This document shows, piece after piece, positions 1 through 6,415 of a DNA stretch of 32,932 nucleotides. A model generated the notes under the pieces. That model saw only the letters and a program-made list of their open reading frames with translations, searched no databases and was not told where the DNA came from. The stretch comes from Anaerohalosphaeraceae bacterium. GTDB taxonomy: Bacteria; Planctomycetota; Phycisphaerae; Sedimentisphaerales; Anaerohalosphaeraceae. Position 1 is the first letter of the stretch. Every line of letters starts with the position of its first letter. Made by a program: the position numbers and the translations under genes. Where the stretch lies: assembly GCA_037479115.1 (NCBI GenBank), contig JBBFLK010000028.1, positions 1 to 32,932 on the forward strand. The letters run 5' to 3'.

Positions 1-66
1 CCGACGAGATTGTAACAGCTCGTCTGGAGGCACGCTTTCATAAAATCATTCCCGCAAAGGCCTCGG

Positions 67-148
67 TCATTCCCGCGAAGGCGGGAATCCAGTCTTTCCC
101 CCGACTTGTCCTTCGAAGCTTCAGCGAAGAAGGAAGGCGGGAATCCAG
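67..148. repeat. Dispersed palindromic repeat cluster (ATTCCCGC-GAAG-GCGGGAAT type)
   Basis: A perfect 8-bp inverted repeat lies at 69-76 and 81-88 around a GAAG loop. It is followed by ATCCAG, giving the widespread bacterial unit that reads as VIPAKAGIQ when translated. A partial copy of the left arm is at 46-56 and a partial right arm (AAGGCGGGAATCCAG) at 134-148. A second small inverted repeat, CTTCG/CGAAG, lies at 111-115 and 125-129. This looks like a degraded tandem cluster of a REP-like intergenic element. No mobility gene is nearby. The rest of 1-220 shows no confident gene, although a plus-strand frame is open from the window edge through the repeat. Confidence 0.7.
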
Positions 149-220
149 GCCTTCTGCCTTCGTTTTGTCGGGAGATATTATAGACACTTGCTCATCAGGA
201 GCAAAGAAGGATTGGAAAAG

Positions 221-268
221 AAAAGGCCGACAGGGCTCTTTTTTAGATGGGAACCCCGCCGGCCTTTT
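221..268 (-). terminator. Rho-independent terminator of the first PEP-CTERM gene
   Basis: A 15-bp stem pairs 221-235 with 254-268 (two of the pairs are G-T wobbles) around an 18-nt loop. Read on the minus strand, the hairpin ends in TTTTCTTTT. It lies 22 bases beyond the stop codon of the minus-strand gene at 290-955. Because the stem begins with AAAA and ends with TTTT, it could also work for plus-strand transcription entering from the left edge. Confidence 0.7.
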
Positions 269-289
269 GGAAACAAGGCGGAGAAAACC

Positions 290-955
290 TTACTTCTTAA
301 ACCGAATCACCACCGCTCCAGCCACAGCCAGAAGACTCAGCGTGGACGGTTCCGGAACACACTCGTGGAGAATCACACCGTTCCAGATGCCCACGTTGCC
401 CATCCCCTGTACATCGACGGACACCCACTCCGGATTGTAGTCAATCGGCAGCCAAATCTTTCCGCTGTCCCAGCGTCCGGGCTGGGTTCCGGGCGGAAGA
501 TGAAGTCTCCACTGCTCCGGATTCAGATTGTATTGCGGGTCCGAAAGCCGCTCGATGTACATTTCCGGGTCATAGCCGGGCGGGTCGGACCAAATCGGAG
601 GTGTATTCTGCCCAACCCAGAGCCCGTTTGTCCAGTTGATGGTGATGAAAACATCTCCCGGCAGGTCCGGAATCAGCAGCTTGTAGTCAAAGAAGACGCG
701 CACCCATTTGCCGCCGGGGATATAGGGGTCATTCCAAAACCATTGATTCCACCAGGGCAGGGGCTGAGGAGCATTCGGCTGGGGATACCGATACCAGGTG
801 CTGTCATAGCCGGAATTGAGCTGGCGGTCCCAGGCGACCTGCTCCGGAGTGTACAGGTCGATTTGGAACAGACCTTCCCGGACCTGGCCGAGGGCTGCGG
901 CAGTCAGCAGGAGAACGGCCGCCAGCTGAAGAATGACGCTTTTTTTGGTTTCCAT
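290..955 (-). CDS. Secreted PEP-CTERM domain protein, function unknown
   Basis: This is a 221-residue exported protein. Residues 1-23 form a signal peptide (METKKS, then a Leu/Ala-rich core ending in ALG). The C-terminus is a PEP-CTERM sorting tail: VPEP motif, hydrophobic segment, terminal FKK. In other bacteria such tails are processed by exosortase at the envelope; no exosortase gene is in this window. The middle is rich in Trp, Pro and Tyr and predicted to be mostly beta, with no enzyme motif recognised. The ATG at 955 is chosen because GGAGGG sits 10 bases upstream and the signal peptide begins there; the frame is open further upstream to 1123 but without signal character. The gene is monocistronic, with its own terminator. 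Confidence 0.85.
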   Translation of the reverse strand: METKKSVILQLAAVLLLTAAALGQVREGLFQIDLYTPEQVAWDRQLNSGYDSTWYRYPQPNAPQPLPWWNQWFWNDPYIPGGKWVRVFFDYKLLIPDLPGDVFITINWTNGLWVGQNTPPIWSDPPGYDPEMYIERLSDPQYNLNPEQWRLHLPPGTQPGRWDSGKIWLPIDYNPEWVSVDVQGMGNVGIWNGVILHECVPEPSTLSLLAVAGAVVIRFKK

Positions 956-1339
956 ACGTTTCAAACCCTCCAAAAAAGACTTTCTCTGTTCGGACTCGTA
1001 TATGAAAAAAGCCCGCTGTCGCTGGTGTCTGCGCACGGCTTGAGGGGACTTGTTGCGGAGGCCCAAAACCGCAGAATCCGTCCGTATCTGCCGCAGAAAA
1101 AAGATGCCGTTGTATCGAAGCAAAAAATCAGGAGGTGAAAAAAGATTTTTACAAATGAGCAGTGCCGCTCGAGGAACCTCACTTTGATGATTAAGCTGAC
1201 AATTTTACCTGCTTTGCCCGGAAATGCAAGGAAAAAATGGAAAATTTTTTCTGCGAAGGAAAAGGGCTCAAGCCCGCAGCGGTGTTTTAAGCGGATGTTT
1301 TTTCTCCGCATCTGCCGGCTTAGCGGCAAAAGAAAAGGT
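956..1339. other. Intergenic region with no supported gene
   Basis: This is the spacer between divergent genes. Open frames here have no ribosome-binding site with protein-like content. The left end holds the GGAGGG ribosome-binding site of the minus-strand gene. The right end leads into a promoter at 1340-1368. A GGAGGTG at about 1132 is followed only by a ten-codon frame (ATG at 1155), which is not convincing. A short GGGCT/AGCCC inverted repeat at 1264-1275 has too small a loop to call a structure. Confidence 0.5.
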
Positions 1340-1368
1340 TTGACCAGGGAGCGGTTCTCCCTTAGGAT
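1340..1368 (+). promoter_or_regulatory. Sigma70-like promoter for the Cys-rich protein/cimA unit
   Basis: TTGACC at 1340-1345 and TAGGAT at 1363-1368 are separated by 17 bases. Transcription would start near 1375, leaving an untranslated leader of about 69 bases before the ATG at 1444. The -35 matches the consensus at 5 of 6 positions and the -10 at 4 of 6. Confidence 0.45.
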
Positions 1369-1443
1369 GGTGCCGGTTTTCCGATTTTGGGTGTTCGGCA
1401 GGAAGGAAAAGAAAAACCGTTTTCTGGAAAAGAGGAGTCGATT

Positions 1444-1659
1444 ATGATTGAAGTCCGTCAGCAGACGTGTGATAAATGCGAATATTATCTCCAAACCGCA
1501 CCGGGTGCCGGGGAGTGCCGGCGGTATGCTCCAGCTCCCAACCGGACGATTTTTGTCACGCGTTCGGAGGCAACGGGCAGCTATAAGAATGATGTCCACT
1601 GGCCGAAGGTCTATGACAGCAACTGGTGCGGGGAGTTTAAGGCCAAAGCCAAGGCGTAA
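1444..1659 (+). CDS. Small four-cysteine protein, putative metal-binding
   Basis: This 71-residue cytoplasmic protein has cysteines at C9, C12, C25 and C62. The CxxC at the start and the WCGEF box near the end suggest one bound metal (zinc or iron). Proteins with a CxxC...CRR...WCGEF layout are common as uncharacterised mini-proteins, but no function is established that I can name. The start is well supported: GAGGAG at 1432-1437 is six bases before the ATG. A longer frame from 1387 has no ribosome-binding site and adds only low-complexity basic residues. The gene lies 85 bases upstream of citramalate synthase on the same strand, so the two may be co-transcribed. Confidence 0.75.
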   Translation: MIEVRQQTCDKCEYYLQTAPGAGECRRYAPAPNRTIFVTRSEATGSYKNDVHWPKVYDSNWCGEFKAKAKA

Positions 1660-1744
1660 CGCTTTCTGACGGACAGTTTTCCGAAAAAAGCGTTCGGGGG
1701 GAACAACGGTTTTCTGCTTTACTTGCGGATGCCGAAAGGCTACA

Positions 1745-3355
1745 ATGCACCCTTCTTTTTACGATGCGGAAATCATGGAAAAAGTAGCCATATACGATAC
1801 AACGCTGCGGGATGGGATGCAGGCCGAGGGCATCAGTTTTTCGCTGGAGGACAAGCTCCTCATCGCCCGAAAACTGGATGAATTCGGTATCGATTATATC
1901 GAAGGCGGGTTTCCTCTCAGCAATCCCAAGGAAGAGCAGTTTTTTGCCGCGATGGCGGAGCGGCCGCTTCAGCATGCCCAGCTGGCCGCTTTCGGAAGCA
2001 CTCGCCGTGCCGGCCAGAAACCCGAAGAAGATGCCGGTTTGCAGGCCCTTCTGCGCTGCGGGGCCGGCGTGTTGACGATTGTCGGAAAAAGCTGGGACCT
2101 GCACGTGAAGGAAGTGCTCCGCTGCAGTCTGGAGGACAATCTTCGTCTTTGTTCCGATTCCGTTGCCTATCTGAAAAAACAGGGCCGTAAGGTCTTTTTT
2201 GACGCAGAGCATTTTTTTGACGGATATAAAAACAATCCGGAGTATGCCCTGAGCGTTCTTCAGGCCGTCGCCGAGGCCGGGGCGGATGTGCTGGTGCTTT
2301 GTGAAACCAACGGGGGCTGCCTTCCGACAGAGGTTTTTGACATTACGCAGACGGTTTGCCGGACCCTGAGCGGAGTGACCGTCGGCATTCATACGCATAA
2401 CGATACGGAGTGCGCCGTGGCCAATTCTCTGGCGGCGGTGCAGGCGGGGGCCCGCCAGGTGCAGGGGACGATTAATGGGCTGGGGGAGCGAAGCGGCAAT
2501 GCGAATCTGTGCTCAATCATTCCGAATCTGACGCTGAAGTTGGGGTATGAAACGGTCGGCCCGCAGCGGCTTGCAGGGCTCACGGAGCTGTCCCGCTTTG
2601 TTTTTGAAGTGGCCAACCTGCCGCCGATTCCCAATCTGCCGTATGTCGGCGAAAGCGCCTTTGCTCACAAAGGCGGGCTTCATATCGATGCACTCCGCAA
2701 AAATGAAAAGACGTATGAGCATATCCATCCGTCTCTGGTGGGCAACGAGCGCAAATTTCTGATTTCCGAGCTGTCCGGCTCCTCCAATGTGCTGGACAAG
2801 CTTGAGCGGAAAAAAATTACGGCTGATCGGCAGACAGCCGCCCGGATTCTCAAGGCGGTTCAGGACCTCGAAAACGCCGGATACCAGTTTGAAACGGCGG
2901 AGGCCAGTTTTGATTTGCTCGTGAAGAAGACCCTCGGCGAGTATGTTCCCTGTTTTGAGCTGCTCAAATATCATATTGATGTGGAGCGCAACCCCGACGG
3001 GACAATGGTCACAGAGGCTACCGTCAAGCTTCGGGTGGACGGGAAAGTCGAGCACGTTGTGGCGGAGGGAGACGGTCCGGTCAATGCGCTGGATACGGCT
3101 CTGCGCAAGGCCCTGGAGGGGTTTTATCCGTCGCTGCGGGAAATGTCGCTGGTGGATTACAAAGTCCGCGTAGTCAATGCCAAGGCGGGCACGGCCGCCA
3201 AAGTGCGTGTGGTGATTGAAAGCCGGGACCGCACCGACCTGTGGGGAACGGTGGGCGTTTCGGAGAATATCATCGAGGCCAGCTGGCTGGCCCTGGTGGA
3301 CAGCGTGGAATACAAGCTGCTCAAAGACCGGCAGAAACAGAAGGCCGTATGCTGA
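1745..3355 (+). CDS. cimA: (R)-citramalate synthase
   Basis: The enzyme condenses acetyl-CoA with pyruvate to (R)-citramalate, the first step of the threonine-independent route to isoleucine. It has 536 residues, the normal length. The HMGL-like TIM barrel begins with YDTTLRDG (17-24) and carries the metal-binding HTHND (216-220), followed by the NGLGERSGN signature. A LeuA-type regulatory domain occupies roughly residues 400-525 and in this family usually mediates feedback by the end product. The family normally begins MEK.AIYDTTLRDG, so the ATG at 1775 is a possible alternative start; neither start has a strong Shine-Dalgarno. 2-Isopropylmalate synthase is the main alternative, but the DGMQAEGI variant and domain arrangement favour citramalate synthase. 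No other isoleucine genes are nearby. Confidence 0.88.
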   Translation: MHPSFYDAEIMEKVAIYDTTLRDGMQAEGISFSLEDKLLIARKLDEFGIDYIEGGFPLSNPKEEQFFAAMAERPLQHAQLAAFGSTRRAGQKPEEDAGLQALLRCGAGVLTIVGKSWDLHVKEVLRCSLEDNLRLCSDSVAYLKKQGRKVFFDAEHFFDGYKNNPEYALSVLQAVAEAGADVLVLCETNGGCLPTEVFDITQTVCRTLSGVTVGIHTHNDTECAVANSLAAVQAGARQVQGTINGLGERSGNANLCSIIPNLTLKLGYETVGPQRLAGLTELSRFVFEVANLPPIPNLPYVGESAFAHKGGLHIDALRKNEKTYEHIHPSLVGNERKFLISELSGSSNVLDKLERKKITADRQTAARILKAVQDLENAGYQFETAEASFDLLVKKTLGEYVPCFELLKYHIDVERNPDGTMVTEATVKLRVDGKVEHVVAEGDGPVNALDTALRKALEGFYPSLREMSLVDYKVRVVNAKAGTAAKVRVVIESRDRTDLWGTVGVSENIIEASWLALVDSVEYKLLKDRQKQKAVC

Positions 3356-3356
3356 C

Positions 3357-3380
3357 GGCCCCGCGGTGGGGCCCCTTTCT
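3357..3380 (+). terminator. Possible terminator or attenuator after cimA
   Basis: GGCCCC at 3357-3362 pairs with GGGGCC at 3368-3373 around a 5-base loop, followed by CCTTTCTT. The stem is GC-rich but the T-run is interrupted, so termination may be partial. It begins two bases after the cimA stop codon. Confidence 0.45.
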
Positions 3381-3410
3381 TCCGGTGGCTTATAGAAAAG
3401 GGGAACACAA

Positions 3411-4325
3411 ATGAATCGGCGAACTTTTTTAGGCACGTCGCTGGTGACCGGAGCCGCTTTTTCCAGTGCCCTCAAAGCGGCTGAACAATCCGCCTCCAGT
3501 CAAACCGGCCCGTTCAAGCTTCGGTATGCCCCCGAATTGGGACAATTCAGGCATCACGCCGGCGAAGACCCGATTGACCAGATTAAGTTTATGCATGAGC
3601 AGGGGTTCCGGGCGTTTTTTGACAACGGGCTGATGGGCAAAAGTCCGGATTTGCAGGAGAAAATCGCGAAGGCTGCCGCCCAATATGGGATGATGATAGG
3701 TCCCTTTGTCGCCGAAGCCCAGTTCGGCCAGCGGACGTTTGTGATGCCGTCCCGGTCGGTCCGCAATCAGCTGGTTTCCAAAATGAAGCAGGCCGTCGAG
3801 ACGTCCAAACGCACCGGCGCCAAATGGGCCCTGGTGGTTCCCGGCCAGTATGACCAGAGTCTGGAGTGGGATTACCAGACGGCCAATGTCGTTGAAAACC
3901 TCAAGTATTGTGCGGAGGTCTGTGAGCCGGAAGGCCTTACGATTGTGATTGAGCCGCTGAATCCCAAGAGTCATCCGGGCCTGTTTTTAACAAAAGTCTC
4001 GCAGGCCTTTCAGATTTGTCAGGCCGTCGGCAGTCCCGCCTGTATGATTGTCAATGACCTCTTTCATCAGCAGATTACGGAAGGCAATCTGATACACAAC
4101 ATCGACACGGCCTGGAGCCGGATTGCGGCCTTTCATATCGGGGATGTGCCCGGTCGGATGGAGCCGACCACCGGCGAAATCAATTACCGGAATATCTTCA
4201 AGCACCTCTATCAGAAAAAGTATGAGGGGGTGCTTTGTATGGAGCACGGCACCAGCAAACCCGGCAAAGAAGGGGAGCTGGCTCGGATTCAGGCATATCG
4301 AATTTGTGATGCATTTGAACTGTAA
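3411..4325 (+). CDS. Tat-exported xylose isomerase-like TIM-barrel protein (hydroxypyruvate isomerase-like)
   Basis: This 304-residue protein starts with a twin-arginine signal (NRRTFLGTS at 2-10, hydrophobic stretch, cleavage near residue 24), so it acts outside the cytoplasm. The body is an AP-endonuclease-2/xylose-isomerase-like barrel. Candidate metal and catalytic residues are E181 (IEPLNP), D216 and H219 (NDLFHQ), H242 (FHIGD), E256 and E278 (MEHG), the same series used by hydroxypyruvate isomerase and sugar 3-epimerases. Real hydroxypyruvate isomerase is cytoplasmic, so the exported copy probably acts on an oxidised sugar. Neighbours are a DUF1080 lipoprotein 17 bases downstream and a Gfo/Idh/MocA dehydrogenase, which suggests a shared pathway. 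An AGGGG ribosome-binding site precedes the ATG. Confidence 0.8.
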   Translation: MNRRTFLGTSLVTGAAFSSALKAAEQSASSQTGPFKLRYAPELGQFRHHAGEDPIDQIKFMHEQGFRAFFDNGLMGKSPDLQEKIAKAAAQYGMMIGPFVAEAQFGQRTFVMPSRSVRNQLVSKMKQAVETSKRTGAKWALVVPGQYDQSLEWDYQTANVVENLKYCAEVCEPEGLTIVIEPLNPKSHPGLFLTKVSQAFQICQAVGSPACMIVNDLFHQQITEGNLIHNIDTAWSRIAAFHIGDVPGRMEPTTGEINYRNIFKHLYQKKYEGVLCMEHGTSKPGKEGELARIQAYRICDAFEL

Positions 4326-4342
4326 AATCCGGGGGTGTATCC

Positions 4343-4984
4343 ATGCGGTTTGGAACGGCTTTTGTTGCAGTGTGTCTCAGTATGCTGGCTTCCGGATGTG
4401 CGGAGCGAATCCGGCTGTTCAACGGCTACAATCTGGACGGCTGGAAGTTCTATACGGATGACCCGGGGGTGGTTGTGTCGCAGGTCTGGAGCATTCGGAA
4501 CGGTGTTCTCCGCTGCGAAGGACGCCCCCACGGCTATCTGCGGACAACCCGACCGTTTTCCCACTACAAACTGACCCTCGAATGGCGCTGGCCGCAGGAG
4601 CCGACCAACAGCGGCGTTCTTGTGCACGGCTCGGGAGAGGACCGAATCTGGCCGACCTGTTATGAGGCACAGCTGCGAAGCGGGGATGCGGGCGACATTA
4701 TAATTATCGGGGAGGAATTGTCGCTGACGGCGGACGGTCAGGTTCTTCGTCCGGAGGATTCCCGGTATCTGCGCCTGCCGCGCCGCCGGCCGTCCAGTGA
4801 GAAAAAACCGCCCCAGTGGAACCGATATGAAATCATCTGTCGGGACAATACGCTGGAGCTGATTGTAAACGGTGTGCGGCAGAATCGGGCCGAAGGCCTT
4901 TCTGCGGCGTCCGGTTTTATCGCGTTGCAGTCCGAAGGCTCCCCCATCGAGTTTCGCAATATCGTTCTTGAAAAGCTTCGATAA
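4343..4984 (+). CDS. DUF1080 lipoprotein (3-keto-disaccharide hydrolase family)
   Basis: This 213-residue protein has a lipoprotein signal peptide with the lipobox LASGC (lipidated Cys at residue 19). It then opens with LFNGYNLDGWKF, the hallmark of DUF1080, a concanavalin-like beta-sandwich. Family members have been linked to cleavage or hydration of 3-keto-glycosides. Other family features visible are the PTNSGVLVHG segment, the YEAQL segment and the C-terminal SPIEFRNIVLEKL, which matches the usual I.FRNI.L ending. GGGGG at 4331-4335, seven bases before the ATG, supports the start. The gene sits between an exported TIM-barrel protein and an exported oxidoreductase with short gaps, consistent with one operon. 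The exact substrate cannot be read from the sequence. Confidence 0.85.
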   Translation: MRFGTAFVAVCLSMLASGCAERIRLFNGYNLDGWKFYTDDPGVVVSQVWSIRNGVLRCEGRPHGYLRTTRPFSHYKLTLEWRWPQEPTNSGVLVHGSGEDRIWPTCYEAQLRSGDAGDIIIIGEELSLTADGQVLRPEDSRYLRLPRRRPSSEKKPPQWNRYEIICRDNTLELIVNGVRQNRAEGLSAASGFIALQSEGSPIEFRNIVLEKLR

Positions 4985-5035
4985 CGGCGGAGAGCAGGGA
5001 TAGAAAAAAAGACTTTTTGAAACAGGAGCAGACCC

Positions 5036-6331
5036 ATGAATCCGCAAAATCCATCCAATCTGACGCGTCGGGATTTTCTGAAAACAACGGCGGCCGCCGC
5101 TTCCGTTTCGCTGTGGCCGTCGGCCTCTTCGCTGTTTGCCGCCGGACAGGAAAAAATCCGTCTGGCCCTGATCGGCTGCGGCGGACGAGGCAACGGAGCG
5201 TTAAAAGACTGTCTCCAGGCCGCCTCCTCGCTGGGCATGACGGCGGAAATTACCGCGGTGGCGGACTTTTTCAGGGACCGTGCGCAAAAGACCGCACAGG
5301 AGCATAAGGTCTCGCCGGAGCGATGTTTTGACGGTCCGCTGGCTTACCAGAAGGCCCTGGCCACAGAGGCGGATGTCGTGCTTCTGGTTGCGCCGCCGAT
5401 CTTTCGTCCCCGCCATTTTGAAGCGGCGATAGCGGCCGGCAAGCATGTCTTTATGGAAAAGCCGGTTGCCGTGGATGCGCCGGGGTCCCGGAAGATTCTT
5501 GAAATCGGCAAAACCGCCGTTTCCAAAGGGCTGGCTGTATGTGTCGGTGCGCAGCGGAGGTATCAGGCGTCTTATCTGCAGACCAAATATGCAATTGACC
5601 AGGGGGCCATCGGAACCATTTTATCCGGTCAGGTCTGGTGGTGTATGGGGCATCTGTGGTTCAACAGACGGCGTCCCGGGGAAAGCGATGCCGATTATAT
5701 GGTTCGCAACTGGGTCAGCTTCACGGAAATGTCGGGAGACCACATTGTCGAACAGCACTTCCATAATATTGACGTGGCCAACTGGTTCCTCGGCAAGACC
5801 CCTCGTCAGTGTGTCGGCTTCGGCGGCCGAGCCCGCCGAAAGACCGGCAACCAGTTTGATTTCTTCAGCGTCGATTACGACTACGGCGGCGGGGTTCATA
5901 TCCACAGCATGTGCCGACAGGTGGACGGCTGCTACAATCGGGTGGCCGAATTTTTCACCGGCACGCAGGGCACCACGGCCGGAAGCGGTCCGGTCAATCC
6001 TTCCTCCGGCGCACGGCCGGATGTGCCGGACCTAAAACTGCATGAGAATCCGTATGTTCAGGAGCATATTTCGCTGCTCAAGAGCATCCGGGACGGCAAA
6101 CCCCTGCAGGATGCCCAGTGGGCGGCGGAAACAAATCTAACGGCGATAATGGGGCGAATCAGTGCTTATACGGGTCAGTTGGTTCGCTGGCAGGACCTGA
6201 CGGACCCGCAGTCCAGGAGCCCCTGGTACAATCTGGCTCTTTCTCCGACGGCGGAGGATTTCGAGAACGGCACGGTCAAAGCACCGGCGGATGATGTCTT
6301 TCCGATTCCGGGAACAGAGCCGAATGCCTGA
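5036..6331 (+). CDS. Tat-exported Gfo/Idh/MocA family oxidoreductase
   Basis: This 431-residue protein is probably a sugar dehydrogenase. It has a twin-arginine signal (TRRDFLKTT at 10-18), an N-terminal Rossmann fold with GCGGRGNGA at 47-55, the EKP motif at 141-143 with catalytic Lys142, and the EQHFHNID segment at 239-246, where His243 is the expected catalytic base. The C-terminal alpha/beta domain is complete. Tat export fits an enzyme that carries pre-bound NAD(P), as in glucose-fructose oxidoreductase. AGGAG nine bases before the ATG supports the start. It is the last gene of the exported sugar module and is followed by a terminator. Oxidation at C3 of a glycosyl residue is the likely reaction given the DUF1080 neighbour, but this is inference. 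Confidence 0.87.
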   Translation: MNPQNPSNLTRRDFLKTTAAAASVSLWPSASSLFAAGQEKIRLALIGCGGRGNGALKDCLQAASSLGMTAEITAVADFFRDRAQKTAQEHKVSPERCFDGPLAYQKALATEADVVLLVAPPIFRPRHFEAAIAAGKHVFMEKPVAVDAPGSRKILEIGKTAVSKGLAVCVGAQRRYQASYLQTKYAIDQGAIGTILSGQVWWCMGHLWFNRRRPGESDADYMVRNWVSFTEMSGDHIVEQHFHNIDVANWFLGKTPRQCVGFGGRARRKTGNQFDFFSVDYDYGGGVHIHSMCRQVDGCYNRVAEFFTGTQGTTAGSGPVNPSSGARPDVPDLKLHENPYVQEHISLLKSIRDGKPLQDAQWAAETNLTAIMGRISAYTGQLVRWQDLTDPQSRSPWYNLALSPTAEDFENGTVKAPADDVFPIPGTEPNA

Positions 6332-6390
6332 TTCGGGGGCGTTCGGCCCTCCGGCGTTTGGGGAGCTCATATATTGACTCGAAAGGGAAG

Positions 6391-6415
6391 AAGAGGCCGC
6401 CTTAGGCCTCTTTTT
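6391..6415. terminator. Bidirectional terminator between the sugar module and ppk
   Basis: AAGAGGCC at 6391-6398 pairs with GGCCTCTT at 6405-6412 around a six-base loop, followed by a T-run to 6415 on the plus strand. On the minus strand the hairpin also ends in CTTCTTCCC. It overlaps the stop codon and last codons of the minus-strand polyphosphate kinase, so it probably serves both convergent units, and the plus strand most clearly. Confidence 0.75.

Noticed and set aside
188-1138. Long plus-strand open frame of 316 codons
   Set aside because: It is antisense to the PEP-CTERM gene, which has a signal peptide, sorting tail and ribosome-binding site. The plus frame shows no domain and crosses a terminator hairpin.
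1155-1187. Ten-codon leader peptide after a GGAGGTG
   Set aside because: Spacing to the ATG is about 17 bases and the peptide has no run of regulatory codons or following attenuator hairpin.
1264-1275. GGGCT/AGCCC hairpin upstream of the Cys-rich protein gene
   Set aside because: The loop is only two bases and no T-run follows, so neither a terminator nor a structured leader is supported.
3411-4325. Calling this gene hyi (hydroxypyruvate isomerase)
   Set aside because: The catalytic series fits, but the Tat signal and the sugar-oxidation neighbours argue against the cytoplasmic glyoxylate-pathway enzyme.
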